A DNA stretch of 45,182 nt from Lachnospiraceae bacterium NK3A20 (GCA_900107575.1 FNQX01000029.1:1-45182), one strand, 5' to 3'; positions 16,228 to 24,600 are shown, counted from the stretch's first letter. Numbers and translations: made by a program. Notes: generated from the sequence alone by a model not told the origin.

Positions 16228-16261
16228 AAGACATGCCCCGGTGCTGCATGGGGCATGTCTT
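16228..16261 (-). terminator. Terminator of the NlpC/P60 gene
   Basis: On the minus strand AAGACATGCCCC / GGGGCATGTCTT (12 perfect bp, 10-base loop) is followed by TATATGTTATA. The stem is strong and the T-run imperfect. Confidence 0.6.
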
Positions 16262-16293
16262 CCAGGTATCCTGTCAATTTACCAGGCGAAAGG

Positions 16294-17961
16294 TCAATAG
16301 AAAATTCTGCGAATAGCTGCGATGGAACGATAGCTGGCGCTGCTGACCTTGATGCCGTCGCGCGGATTGGAGGCGTGAACGATCTGTCCGTTGCCGACGT
16401 AAATGCCGACGTGTCCGTAGTAGCAGACAAGGTCGCCGGGCTGTGCCTCAGAAAGGCTCGGCACCGCGATGCCGCAGCTTCTCTGCGCCGCGTCGTAGTG
16501 CGGCAGACTCACGCCGAAGTGTGCGTAAGCAGCCATCGTGAATCCGGAGCAGTCCGTTCCGTTCGTAAGGCTCGATCCGCCCCAGACATAAGGGTTGCCG
16601 ACGAACTGCAGCGCGTAGTTCACCACATCCGCGCCCTTGCCGTTCCCGCTGGGAACCGCCGCGGGTGCCGCTGCGGCCGCGGACTGTTTCTTCGTCGATG
16701 TGGACGCTGCAGCAGTAGAGGAGGACTTGGAAGATCTTGCCTTTTTCGCCTTTTCTTTGGCAGCAGCTTCCTCAGCCGCCTTCTCTTTAGCAGCCTCTTC
16801 GGCCGCCTTCCTCTCCTCTTCCGCCTTCCTTGCGGCCTCCTCGGCCTCTTCTTCGGCCTTGGATTTCGCTTCGGGATACTCTACCTCGACATCGGTGAAG
16901 TCTGCCGAAATATAGCCTTCGCCGACATCAGTATTGACCTTGTACCAGCCGTTCTCTTCGCTGATGATGTCCAGTGCGGAACCCATGCCGACAAGGGAAA
17001 TTACATCTGAATTCTGATCTGCCGCCGCACGCACGAGCAGGGTCGTCGTGTTGACAACTGCCTTCTGGGTGCCGACTTCCTCAGCCATTTCCTGTGCCTC
17101 GGTGCCTGTCGCCACAAAGTCCTGTTTCACATAGCCCGTAACGTCACCGGAAGTGATCTTGATCCAGCCATCTTCCCCGGCCTTCTCCACAACCTTGCCT
17201 ACGTCATTGGAATAGAGCTTGCCTACGACCTCCGCGTCCTCCGCGGGTGCTTCTCTGACGTTGACATAGCTGTTGGCCGTAGAAACAACGAGCGGATTGG
17301 CTGCCGCCTCGGCCTCTTTCTTCGCCTGTTCCCGCTCTGCCCTCTCAGCCTCTTCGCGGGCAGCAGCTTCCGCCTCAGCCTGTGCCTTCGCCTCTGCCGC
17401 CTCGGCTTCCTTCTGTGCCAGCGCATCGCTCGTCGATGTCACAATATTCACCGCCGCAGCAGAAAGGCTGGTCGCAGTGGATTCATCTACGGCTGCCAGC
17501 TCTTCTGCACCGTCCCGGACGAGCGTCTGCTCCTTCATCTGGACGGGCGTGAGATTCGTCTGCATGATCGCACTATTATCGCTCTCCGGCTCTGCAGTAT
17601 CTTCCGTCTCTTCTGTGTCAGCCGTATCAGCATTGGCTGCAACATTACTTACAGCCGCTGCGGCATTCGGAATCCCCGCGGAGATAACCGCCGCGCTGAT
17701 GGCGGGTTTCTTATCATTGGAATTGGTACGCTTCTCAGAGACCAGGCCTCTCTGATAGAGGCTGTCCTCGACGTCACGAAGCGAGATTTTCTGCGCAGAC
17801 AGAGCGTAGCTGATGCCAGCGGAAGGCAGAGCCAGCTTGCCGGTTCTATTCTGCTGCGGACCCGCGGCAGCAACCGGCGCACCAGTCATCTGGAGCGTCA
17901 TAATGCCTGCGAGCAGTGCAGAGAGAGCCCTTGCAGTTTTTCTTCTCATGAATCTTGCCAT
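16294..17961 (-). CDS. Secreted SH3b-NlpC/P60 peptidoglycan hydrolase
   Basis: A 555-residue exported cell-wall hydrolase, expected to cut stem peptides as a gamma-D-Glu-diamino acid endopeptidase. A signal peptide (RRKTARALSALLAGIMTLQMTGAPVAAAG) is followed by a low-complexity region, then a first Ala/Glu/Lys coiled coil, two bacterial SH3 domains (segments VVSTANSYVNVREAP... and AVVNTTTLLVRAAADQ...), and a second Ala/Glu/Lys coiled coil. A Ser/Ala linker then leads to the C-terminal NlpC/P60 domain. Catalytic residues: C471 in GTDCSGF, H517 in GHVGIYVG and H529 in IVHASNP. The start MARF is set by GGAGG; codons before it contain that site. The coiled coils suggest self-inhibition or partner binding, as in PcsB-like hydrolases. 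It has its own promoter and a phased TGTTAC repeat in the leader. Confidence 0.92.
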   Translation of the reverse strand: MARFMRRKTARALSALLAGIMTLQMTGAPVAAAGPQQNRTGKLALPSAGISYALSAQKISLRDVEDSLYQRGLVSEKRTNSNDKKPAISAAVISAGIPNAAAAVSNVAANADTADTEETEDTAEPESDNSAIMQTNLTPVQMKEQTLVRDGAEELAAVDESTATSLSAAAVNIVTSTSDALAQKEAEAAEAKAQAEAEAAAREEAERAEREQAKKEAEAAANPLVVSTANSYVNVREAPAEDAEVVGKLYSNDVGKVVEKAGEDGWIKITSGDVTGYVKQDFVATGTEAQEMAEEVGTQKAVVNTTTLLVRAAADQNSDVISLVGMGSALDIISEENGWYKVNTDVGEGYISADFTDVEVEYPEAKSKAEEEAEEAARKAEEERKAAEEAAKEKAAEEAAAKEKAKKARSSKSSSTAAASTSTKKQSAAAAAPAAVPSGNGKGADVVNYALQFVGNPYVWGGSSLTNGTDCSGFTMAAYAHFGVSLPHYDAAQRSCGIAVPSLSEAQPGDLVCYYGHVGIYVGNGQIVHASNPRDGIKVSSASYRSIAAIRRIFY

Positions 17962-18033
17962 GAAACCTCCGTGAAACAAGAAACGACAGGGTTTATCAGG
18001 AATGTTGATAAGTATTCTTATTGTTAAACTATT

Positions 18034-18059
18034 TGTTACCAGCTGTTACGAGATGTTAC
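18034..18059. repeat. Three TGTTAC direct repeats at exact 10-bp spacing
   Basis: TGTTAC occurs at 18034, 18044 and 18054, each one helical turn apart, with a related TGTTAA at 18022. They lie in the leader of the wall-hydrolase gene, about 25-50 bases after its predicted transcription start. They resemble the half sites of WalR-type regulators (TGTWAH), although WalR sites are spaced by 11. Confidence 0.6.
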
Positions 18060-18090
18060 AAAAGTTTTACAGCGGGTATTACAGCTTCAG

Positions 18091-18119
18091 AATATAGCAA
18101 CGAACCCGGGGAATGTCAA
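18091..18119 (-). promoter_or_regulatory. Promoter of the NlpC/P60 gene
   Basis: On the minus strand TTGACA (18119-18114), 17 bases, TATATT (18096-18091). The leader is about 120 bases. Confidence 0.85.
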
Positions 18120-18188
18120 CACGGTCCGCGTTGTAAAAAAATAAACTTTTTATGAATGAGTGGTTGTTCATTTGATAAAATGATCGGT

Positions 18189-18851
18189 ATGAGCCACAAA
18201 GATTACGGGTTTATTCCCGAAGATGCGATCAATAAAAAATTCCTTCTGCGCCGCCAGATCTATACCGGCAGCCGTGAATGGTCGACGACCTACGATTTCC
18301 GTGAACAGGCAAGGAACCACTGCGGCGCCACGATGCTGACGAACTTCATCCAGTTGGAAAACTACAGGCAGGGCCAGAGCACAGCTTCTCACCACCAGCC
18401 TGCAGCTAAGCACAGCGTCTCTGCACCCGCAGCCACCGCATGGAACCGGCAGGAAGCCATAAGTATCTTTCCCCTGGTGCACCGCTATGTGCGTAACGGC
18501 CCGGTGCTCTTCCTGCGTGGCAAGGCGAAGCGCTATTTCGCAGCCTCACATATGTCCTACCTGGCAAAACCGATCCGCCGGCTATCCGCAGATGACGGCT
18601 CCTCGAAGGCAAAGTCGGAACGCAAATTTCGAAGGATTGCGGCTTCCCTCCGGGAAGGCCATCCCGTCGCTCTCCTCGTCGCGGCATCCCTCCTCAACTG
18701 GCACTGGGTACTCGCAGTCGGCTACACGATCTATACCGACGGCAGCTTCGGCCTGCGCATTGTCGATGAGTGGCACCGGAAGGGGCTGCGGATCTATGTG
18801 CCGGACGAAGGCAGTCGCCTGCTCTCCGCGCTGTCGCTGGAACGCATCTAA
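18189..18851 (+). CDS. Papain-like / C39-like fold protein, function unknown
   Basis: A 220-residue protein with no signal peptide. The order of likely catalytic residues matches papain-like peptidases: C45 in RNHCGATMLTN, H172 in LNWHWVLAVGY and D193 in LRIVDEW, with the hydrophobic strand HPVALLVA just before the His. Whether it cuts peptides is not known; similar domains also act as transglutaminase-like or inactive binding modules. The start is uncertain: ATGs at 18156, 18180 and 18189 all lack a good ribosome site. It is transcribed away from the wall-hydrolase gene and has its own terminator. Confidence 0.55.
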   Translation: MSHKDYGFIPEDAINKKFLLRRQIYTGSREWSTTYDFREQARNHCGATMLTNFIQLENYRQGQSTASHHQPAAKHSVSAPAATAWNRQEAISIFPLVHRYVRNGPVLFLRGKAKRYFAASHMSYLAKPIRRLSADDGSSKAKSERKFRRIAASLREGHPVALLVAASLLNWHWVLAVGYTIYTDGSFGLRIVDEWHRKGLRIYVPDEGSRLLSALSLERI

Positions 18852-18855
18852 TCAT

Positions 18856-18905
18856 AAACCGAGGGTACTTTTCGGGCGCGCGTTTCCCGAAATCCCTCGG
18901 TTTTT
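18856..18905. terminator. Bidirectional terminator
   Basis: Outer stem AAACCGAGGG / CCCTCGGTTT plus inner TTTCGGG / CCCGAAA, with a T-run on the plus strand. It serves the papain-like gene and perhaps the facing NUDIX gene. Confidence 0.75.
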
Positions 18906-18962
18906 GCATCCAGCGTTTCAGACAAAGCCGAACAGAAACCGAGTGGTTTCGTCTCTGCCGCC

Positions 18963-19988
18963 TTACAGCGGGTGCGCGGTGAGGTAGGCGCCGATCATGT
19001 CCAGTTCATCCTGATAGATGCAGTTCGGTATCGTGTTCTCTGCGACGGCGCGCCGCAGCTCGTCGAAATCCATCCAGCGAACGCTCTCGATCTCTTCCGC
19101 CTGCAGTTGCAGTTTCTCTGCATCGACGGGCTTCGTGTAGAGGTAAACCTCAGATATCTCGTGATCCCGGAATGGCTTGCCGTAGAATTCACCATCTGAG
19201 TCAACGCGGTGTTGCCCGATATCTGTAAGATCCTCCGGTGCTGCCACGATCCCCAGTTCCTCCCCGATCTCTCGCACTGCGGATTCCAGGAAGTCACAGC
19301 CCGCCTCGATATGTCCTGCCGAAGAGATATCGTAGCAGCCGGGATTGGAGTCCTTGTTCCGACTCCGTTTCTGCAGGAGAAGATCATAGCCGCCCCGCCC
19401 GTTCCTGCGGACAATCCACATGTGTACGGTGCGGTGCCTTGCGCCTTCCCTGTGGGCGACGCCCCTCTCCTTGCGGATGCCCGTGGGTGATCCATCGTGG
19501 TTCACTACATCGAAGAGTTCCATTTCACGGCCGTTCAGGACGGCTGTCTTTAATTGATCCGTCCCATCATATTCGAGTTTCAGTGAGAAGCAGGGCGCGT
19601 TCTCGTCGATCAGGCGAAAAAAGATTTTGTCCCCTTCCCAGATGTTCAGTTTCCAGACTTTTTCAATGTCTACCCACTCAAGCTCCCCCTCATCGCAGGG
19701 AACGGGATCGCCCGTCCATCCGGTTGCGGTGTAGAGGAACATATACTCGAAGTCTCCCTTGCCGGAAATGAATGTGACGATGCCGCGCAGGGCATAGTCT
19801 GTCAGCGTATAGCCCGTCTCTTCCCGAACTTCCCGAAGGAGGCACTCATCCGGGCTCTCATTCTCCTCGAAATGTCCGCCGACGCCGATCCACTTGTCCC
19901 TGTTCACATCATTTTTCTTTACAACGCGGTGCAGCATCAGGTACTGCCCGTCTCTTTCGAGATAGCAGAGGGTTGTCAGTTCCGCCAT
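18963..19988 (-). CDS. Tandem NUDIX protein (MutT-like plus IPP isomerase-like halves)
   Basis: A 341-residue protein in one open frame with two complete NUDIX domains. The first (about 1-155) resembles 8-oxo-dGTP/nucleoside triphosphate hydrolases and has the full box GHFEENESPDECLLREVREE. The second (about 157-341) resembles the YfcD/isopentenyl-diphosphate isomerase-like NUDIX group and starts MELFDVVNHDGSPTG; its box GHIEAGCDFLESAVREIGEE keeps the metal-binding REIGEE but has Cys where the first Glu of the consensus stands. The start has GGAGA seven bases upstream. Likely activity is hydrolysis of damaged nucleotides and a second diphosphate; substrates are unknown. Confidence 0.8.
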   Translation of the reverse strand: MAELTTLCYLERDGQYLMLHRVVKKNDVNRDKWIGVGGHFEENESPDECLLREVREETGYTLTDYALRGIVTFISGKGDFEYMFLYTATGWTGDPVPCDEGELEWVDIEKVWKLNIWEGDKIFFRLIDENAPCFSLKLEYDGTDQLKTAVLNGREMELFDVVNHDGSPTGIRKERGVAHREGARHRTVHMWIVRRNGRGGYDLLLQKRSRNKDSNPGCYDISSAGHIEAGCDFLESAVREIGEELGIVAAPEDLTDIGQHRVDSDGEFYGKPFRDHEISEVYLYTKPVDAEKLQLQAEEIESVRWMDFDELRRAVAENTIPNCIYQDELDMIGAYLTAHPL

Positions 19989-20034
19989 ATCATTTTCTCC
20001 AAACGCGCACTCAAACTCAGTGCAGTCGTCGTTT

Positions 20035-20258
20035 TCATTTATGTAAGAATTTCTTCCGAATCGCCGCGACCACGTCTGTCTTTTCGCAGGTTCCTGCAGG
20101 AATCGTGCGGATCGCCGGCCAGTGCTTCACACACGAGAGGATGAGGACGAAAACTGCGAGGAGCCCTGCCTCTTTCCCATAGACCAGGAAGGCCGGCGTA
20201 CCAAACGGCGATCTGCCCGATGGTCCGACCGAAGAAAAGTCCTGCCAGCACACAGGCA
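20035..20258 (-). pseudogene. Possible remnant of a PlsY-like acyltransferase C-terminus
   Basis: In the 270-base gap between the NUDIX and glycerophosphodiesterase genes, one minus-strand frame reads AGLLAVFVLILSCVKHWPAI and then RTIPAGTCEKTDVV. This resembles the last membrane helix and the KHxxxIxRIxxGTE end of glycerol-3-phosphate acyltransferase PlsY. It has no start of its own that makes sense and no N-terminal domain. A relic is possible; chance is not excluded. Confidence 0.25.
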
Positions 20259-20987
20259 TTATTCTGCCAAAACCCGTCTGCACAGGTCCGGCTTATTCGT
20301 GATGATCGCTTCCACGCCCATGTCGCGGCACATGCGGATATATTTCTCGTCATTGACCGTCCACACATGTGTCTCAAGCCCATACTCATGTGCAGTCTTC
20401 ACATACGACGGATCCTGCAAATGATAGAGTGCCGGGTGCAGGGCATTCACGTGTACGGTATCTCTCGCGTACGGCGCGATACCGATCCAGTCATCCGAAT
20501 AGAGAAGGCCTGTCGTGACATCCTCTTTCATCCCGCGCAGCTTCGCCAGCGTGAAGTGGTTGAACGAGGAATAGATTACCCGATCCTCCAATCCCAGCTT
20601 CGCCGTAAGATCCAGAACCTTGTCTTCAATTCCCTGATACCAGAAAATCCCGGTCTTGAATTCCACGTTGATCGTGAGACCTGTTGTTTGCAGGCATTCG
20701 TACACTTCCTCCAGAGTCGGAATTGACGCTTTTTCGAATTCCGGATGTGTCCGGTTAAAATTCAGTGCCTTCAGCTGCGCCAGTGTATGATCCTTGACCC
20801 AACCGGTACCGTTTGAAACCCGCTCCAGATTCTCATCGTGGACAACGACGATCTCGTTGTCCTTCGTGAGCTGGACATCGAGCTCCACCCCATCTGCCTT
20901 CATATCCGCTGCCTTCCGGAAAGCCTCCAGCGTATTCTCCGGCGCATATGCCGAAGCGCCTCTGTGTGCCCATACCAGTGTACTCAT
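20259..20987 (-). CDS. Glycerophosphodiester phosphodiesterase (cytoplasmic)
   Basis: A 242-residue TIM-barrel enzyme that splits glycerophosphodiesters, the deacylated products of phospholipids, to glycerol 3-phosphate and an alcohol. The family signature is complete: H8-R9 in AHRGASAYAPENT, E35 and D37 in GVELDVQLTKD, H50 in VVHDENL, and E in NVEFKTG. There is no signal peptide. It follows the transporter gene by 16 bases and is probably cotranscribed with it. Confidence 0.93.
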   Translation of the reverse strand: MSTLVWAHRGASAYAPENTLEAFRKAADMKADGVELDVQLTKDNEIVVVHDENLERVSNGTGWVKDHTLAQLKALNFNRTHPEFEKASIPTLEEVYECLQTTGLTINVEFKTGIFWYQGIEDKVLDLTAKLGLEDRVIYSSFNHFTLAKLRGMKEDVTTGLLYSDDWIGIAPYARDTVHVNALHPALYHLQDPSYVKTAHEYGLETHVWTVNDEKYIRMCRDMGVEAIITNKPDLCRRVLAE

Positions 20988-21003
20988 AGATAAGCCCCCT
21001 CTG

Positions 21004-22248
21004 CTACCTTTGTGTTTTCGCTGACGCGGCCGACATCCGGAAAAATACGATACCGATGATGAAAAAGATCGCGATCACGCCGACGCCATAATTGACCTTC
21101 CCGGTTAACTGCGACACCAGGCCCATCATGGTCGTACCGATGAAGGAAGCACCTTTGCCGCAGATATCGTAGAAGCCGAAGTAAGCGCCGCTCTTCTCCT
21201 GCGGAATGATCTTGGTGAAATAGGATCTGGAGAGCGCCTGGATGCCGCCCTGAAACATGCCGACGCCGATCGCCAGCACCCAGAACTGCCAGGCCTGTGT
21301 CATGAAGAAAGCGAAAATTGCGATGCCGCAGTACGCCGCGATACAGATCGTGATGAGCGTCACGGGATCCTTCGTCCGGGAGAGCTTGCCCATCAATATG
21401 GCCGACGGGAAAGCAACGAACTGTGTGACGAGGAGCGCCAGCAGCATATCCGTGCTGCCCAGTCCCAGTGCAGAACCGTAGGCGGTCGACATGTCGATGA
21501 TCATGTAGACACCGTCGATATAGAAAAAGAAGGCGACAAGGAACAGCAGAACCTTCCTGTCTCTGCCGATCTCCTTAAGGGAAGTCCAGAGCTCCGCTCC
21601 GATGTTGCGGTCCGCCTCATCTCCCGCCGCGATGTAGTGTCGCTGCTCATAGACTTTGAGCAGCGGCATGGAGACAACCAGCCACCAGACCGCCGTAATG
21701 ATAAGAGAGAGCGTCAGCGCGTTCATCTGACCCAGCCCCGTTTTGTCCGCCGTCAGCACCATGAGGAGGCAGGCGATGAACGGAACGCAGCTGCCAATGT
21801 AGCCCCAGGCGTAGCCCTGTGAGGAGACATCGTCCATCCGGTCTTCCGTCGTAATATCGCAGAGTGTGGAATCGTAGATGACGAGGCTGACGGAATAGAA
21901 GGTCTTTGCCACAGCGAAAACCAGCAGGAAGATGAGCCACTGCCGCAGGAAACCGAGCAGCAGACACAGGATGGAACCTGCGAGGATCACGGCGGTGAAG
22001 ATTCTTTTCTTCCTCCCTTTCCTGTCAGATGCGGCGCCGACCGTCGGCCCCAGGATCGCGACGATCAACGTCGATATGGAGATCGCGTATCCCCAATAGG
22101 CCAGATAGTTGACTTCCGAGATGCCTGCGGATTTGGCCAGCGCGTTGAAATAGATCGGAATGATCGTGGATACCATCATCGTGAACGCGGAATTCGCGAC
22201 GTCATAGAGCACCCACTTCTTCTCCAGCGGTGTGAGATGGAACTTCAT
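21004..22248 (-). CDS. MFS transporter, UMF1 family
   Basis: A 414-residue protein with about 12 membrane helices. It starts MKFHLTPLEKKWVLYDVANSAF, typical of the UMF1/Atg22-like branch of the major facilitator superfamily, and has the loop motif GAASDRKGRKKR after helix 2 and LMGKLSRTKDP after helix 8. The substrate is not known for this bacterial branch. Pairing with a glycerophosphodiesterase gene 16 bases downstream suggests uptake or efflux of a lipid breakdown product, which is inference only. Confidence 0.85.
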   Translation of the reverse strand: MKFHLTPLEKKWVLYDVANSAFTMMVSTIIPIYFNALAKSAGISEVNYLAYWGYAISISTLIVAILGPTVGAASDRKGRKKRIFTAVILAGSILCLLLGFLRQWLIFLLVFAVAKTFYSVSLVIYDSTLCDITTEDRMDDVSSQGYAWGYIGSCVPFIACLLMVLTADKTGLGQMNALTLSLIITAVWWLVVSMPLLKVYEQRHYIAAGDEADRNIGAELWTSLKEIGRDRKVLLFLVAFFFYIDGVYMIIDMSTAYGSALGLGSTDMLLALLVTQFVAFPSAILMGKLSRTKDPVTLITICIAAYCGIAIFAFFMTQAWQFWVLAIGVGMFQGGIQALSRSYFTKIIPQEKSGAYFGFYDICGKGASFIGTTMMGLVSQLTGKVNYGVGVIAIFFIIGIVFFRMSAASAKTQR

Positions 22249-22361
22249 AGATCAGTAACCCCCTGTTTGTCATAGAATCCATCCGGAAAAGATTCCCTCC
22301 GAAATATCTTAAAGGGAGTTTTGATACGACCGGTTTCCATGTGACAGATTCCCATGGACTC

Positions 22362-22390
22362 ATTCTACTATGAAGCCCGAAAGGTGTCGT
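22362..22390 (-). promoter_or_regulatory. Probable promoter of the UMF1 transporter unit
   Basis: On the minus strand ACGACA (22390-22385), 17 bases, TAGAAT (22367-22362). It lies in the 285-base gap after trxB, which also holds two related copies of AGAATCCATC(C)GGAA (about 22275 and 22470) and a weak GCGTTTT/AAAACGC hairpin (22427-22464) that may end trxB. Confidence 0.4.
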
Positions 22391-22533
22391 TAAATCTTTA
22401 TTCCGCCAATGTAAAAATTAAGACACGCGTTTTGTGAAAACTGTTGGAGCGGCTCCGAAAACGCAAGGAGAATCCATCGGAAGCATCCGGAAATATTCAT
22501 TTGCGGCTCTATGGAAGCATGGGGAATACATGA

Positions 22534-23457
22534 TTACTCCTCAATGTAGGCGCACGCCGCGAGTGCCGCAACTGCACCGTCGGATGCCGCGGTTGCCAGC
22601 TGTCTTACCTGCTTGGTCCTGCAATCGCCTGCGGCGAAAATACCAGGCGCAGAGGTTTTCGTGTCTTCCCCTGCCTTGATGTATCCCGCATCGTCGAGCG
22701 CAACAACATCGCCGAAGGCCTGGTTCGAGGGCACCTGGCCGATTGCTACAAAGAGGCCGGATACCGGCAGCACTCTCTTCTCGCCGGTCACCTTGTCCAC
22801 GGTCTCAACACCGTTCAGCTTGCCGTCTTCCCCGGTCTGCAGCTCGTCGATCGTGCTGTTGAGAACCAGCTCAATGTTCGGCTTATCTGTTATTTTCTTC
22901 ACTTCCGCGACATCGGCACGGAACTGGTCTCTTCTGTGGATGAGGTAAACCTTGTTGCAGAAGCGGGTCAGGAACTCAGCGTCCTCTAACGCGGTATTGC
23001 CGCCGCCGTTGACCGCAACGTCCTTCTTGCGATAGAACGCGCCGTCGCAGGTCGCGCAGTACGATACACCCTTGCCGGTCAGCTCCTTCTCATTCTCAAT
23101 GCCGAGCTCTCTTCTCTTCACGCCGGTCGCGAGGATCACGGCGCCGGCGATGTAATCGTTCTCTTTGGTCTTGACGATCTTCTCCTTGCCGTTGTCAATG
23201 ATCTGCAGCGCGGATTCCATCTCAATCTTCGCACCCAGATCCTGCGCCTGCTCGTACAGCCCGGTTGCGAAATCGAAGCCGGAGATGTGCTTGATGCCGG
23301 GGTAGTTCTCTACATCCAGCGTGTTGATGATCTGTCCGCCGTAGGACTCGCCCTCGAGGACGATGGCCTGTTTGCCCGCCCTCTGCGTGTAGATCGCCGC
23401 AGACAGTCCCGCGGTACCTGCACCGATAATAACTACGTCTGTTCTGATCTCTGCCAT
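22534..23457 (-). CDS. trxB: Thioredoxin-disulfide reductase
   Basis: A 307-residue FAD enzyme that passes electrons from NADPH to thioredoxin. FAD motif GAGTAGLSAAIY (12-23), redox-active C134-A-T-C137 in SYCATCDGAFY, NAD(P) motif NGGGNTALEDAEFL, the phosphate-binding HRRDQFRA, and C-terminal FAD motif GIFAAGDCRTKQVRQLATAA. The HRRxxFRA element favours NADPH. It is a single gene with its own strong promoter. Confidence 0.95.
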   Translation of the reverse strand: MAEIRTDVVIIGAGTAGLSAAIYTQRAGKQAIVLEGESYGGQIINTLDVENYPGIKHISGFDFATGLYEQAQDLGAKIEMESALQIIDNGKEKIVKTKENDYIAGAVILATGVKRRELGIENEKELTGKGVSYCATCDGAFYRKKDVAVNGGGNTALEDAEFLTRFCNKVYLIHRRDQFRADVAEVKKITDKPNIELVLNSTIDELQTGEDGKLNGVETVDKVTGEKRVLPVSGLFVAIGQVPSNQAFGDVVALDDAGYIKAGEDTKTSAPGIFAAGDCRTKQVRQLATAASDGAVAALAACAYIEE

Positions 23458-23537
23458 GTATAACTCCTTTTCCCGCGAGGCTCTGCCTGCGCACCGGATA
23501 GCTCTCCGCCGCCTTGTCTCTCGGCGGTTCGGATCTT

Positions 23538-23583
23538 AATTCAACGTTATTTGAATTGTACGCAATTTAATTGTTCCTGTCAA
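23538..23583 (-). promoter_or_regulatory. trxB promoter with overlapping inverted repeat
   Basis: On the minus strand TTGACA (23583-23578), 17 bases, TACAAT (23560-23555). An exact inverted repeat AATTCAA-N6-TTGAATT (23538-23557) covers the -10 edge and the transcription start, so a repressor or redox regulator could bind. The leader also carries a CCGCCG/CGGCGG hairpin near 23510. Confidence 0.8.
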
Positions 23584-23591
23584 CCAGGATT

Positions 23592-23807
23592 TTGCACCGC
23601 TTATCGAAAATAATACGGGGAGCGCCGGGAGAGGGTTGCTGCACTGCATTTTGTCAGTCGGCTGTCGGTCATAACGGAATCGCAGAAGATATAATGCAGC
23701 CTCGGCTGTGTCACGATTCCGTAATAGCCGACATCCGCCTGCCTGCAAAGCAGCACAGAACCCTCCTCCCGGCGCTCCCCGTATTCGCTCCCGATAAGCG
23801 AATGCAA
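23592..23807. repeat. 216-nt near-palindromic element between trxB and the ABC importer
   Basis: Both arms read inward TTGCA(C/TT), CGCTTATCG, a 6-7 base unpaired part, AATACGGGGAGCGCCGGGAG and (G)AGGG. Further in, TGCTGC/GCAGCA and GTCGGCT...ACGGAATCG / CGATTCCGTAATAGCCGAC also pair. The right end is five bases from the ATPase stop codon. No open frame of note is inside. The 354-base gap 23458-23811 holds only this and the trxB promoter. It may be a structured RNA, a terminator-like 3' region of the importer operon, or a MITE-like insertion. Confidence 0.7.
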
Positions 23808-23811
23808 GTCA

Positions 23812-24600
23812 TCATGACAGTGCCATGCGGTCGGAGACTTCGCCGCCGGCTGCCTCGAATTTCTCCAGCAGGTCGGTCACCTGGAGCCTCTGCTTCTCCT
23901 CGCCGCGCACGTCGAAGATGATGTCCCCGTCGCTCATCATGATGAGGCGGTTGCCGTGGGCGATGGCGTCGCGCATGTTGTGGGTGACCATCAGGGTCGT
24001 CAGTTTATTCTCATTGACGATACGGTCGGTCGCGGCGAGCACTTTGGCCGCCGTCTTGGGATCAAGCGCCGCGGTGTGCTCATCGAGAAGCAGAATTCTC
24101 GGCTTCTTCATCGTCGCCATGATGAGGGTCAGCGCCTGGCGCTGTCCTCCGGAGAGGAGGCCGACCTTTGCGGTCAGTCTGTCCTCGAGCCCGAGGTCCA
24201 GCTTGCGCAGTATCTCCCGGTACTCATCGCGCTCCTTTGCAGTAACGCCCCAGCGAAGGCCTCTCTTCTGTCCGCGCCTCGCAGCGAGGGCCAGGTTCTC
24301 ATCAATCTGCATATCGCCCGCGGTGCCCATCATGGGGGCCTGGAATACGCGGCCGAGGAAAGGTGCTCTCTTATATTCCGAAAGTCCCGAGACGTCGTTT
24401 CCGTCGATGGTGATCCTGCCGGAATCCACGGGCCACACGCCCGCAATCGCATTCATGATCGTGGATTTGCCGGCGCCGTTGCCGCCGATGACGGTACAGA
24501 AATCCCCGTCCTCCAGCTGCAGATTGACGTCGATCAGTGCCCTCTTCTCGTTGATCGTCCCGGGATTGAAGGTTTTATATACGTGCTCTACGTTCAGCAT
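23812..24600 (-). CDS. ABC importer ATPase (TrpZ-type)
   Basis: A 262-residue cytoplasmic ATPase for the permease encoded just upstream. Walker A GGNGAGKST (about 40-48), Q-loop GRVFQAPMMGT, signature LSGGQRQ, Walker B ILLLDEHTAALDP, H-loop VTHNM. The His after DE in Walker B, in place of the usual Pro, is what I know from ATPases paired with the ABC_sub_bind lipoproteins. The gene overlaps the permease gene by seven bases. Confidence 0.9.
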   Translation of the reverse strand: MLNVEHVYKTFNPGTINEKRALIDVNLQLEDGDFCTVIGGNGAGKSTIMNAIAGVWPVDSGRITIDGNDVSGLSEYKRAPFLGRVFQAPMMGTAGDMQIDENLALAARRGQKRGLRWGVTAKERDEYREILRKLDLGLEDRLTAKVGLLSGGQRQALTLIMATMKKPRILLLDEHTAALDPKTAAKVLAATDRIVNENKLTTLMVTHNMRDAIAHGNRLIMMSDGDIIFDVRGEEKQRLQVTDLLEKFEAAGGEVSDRMALS

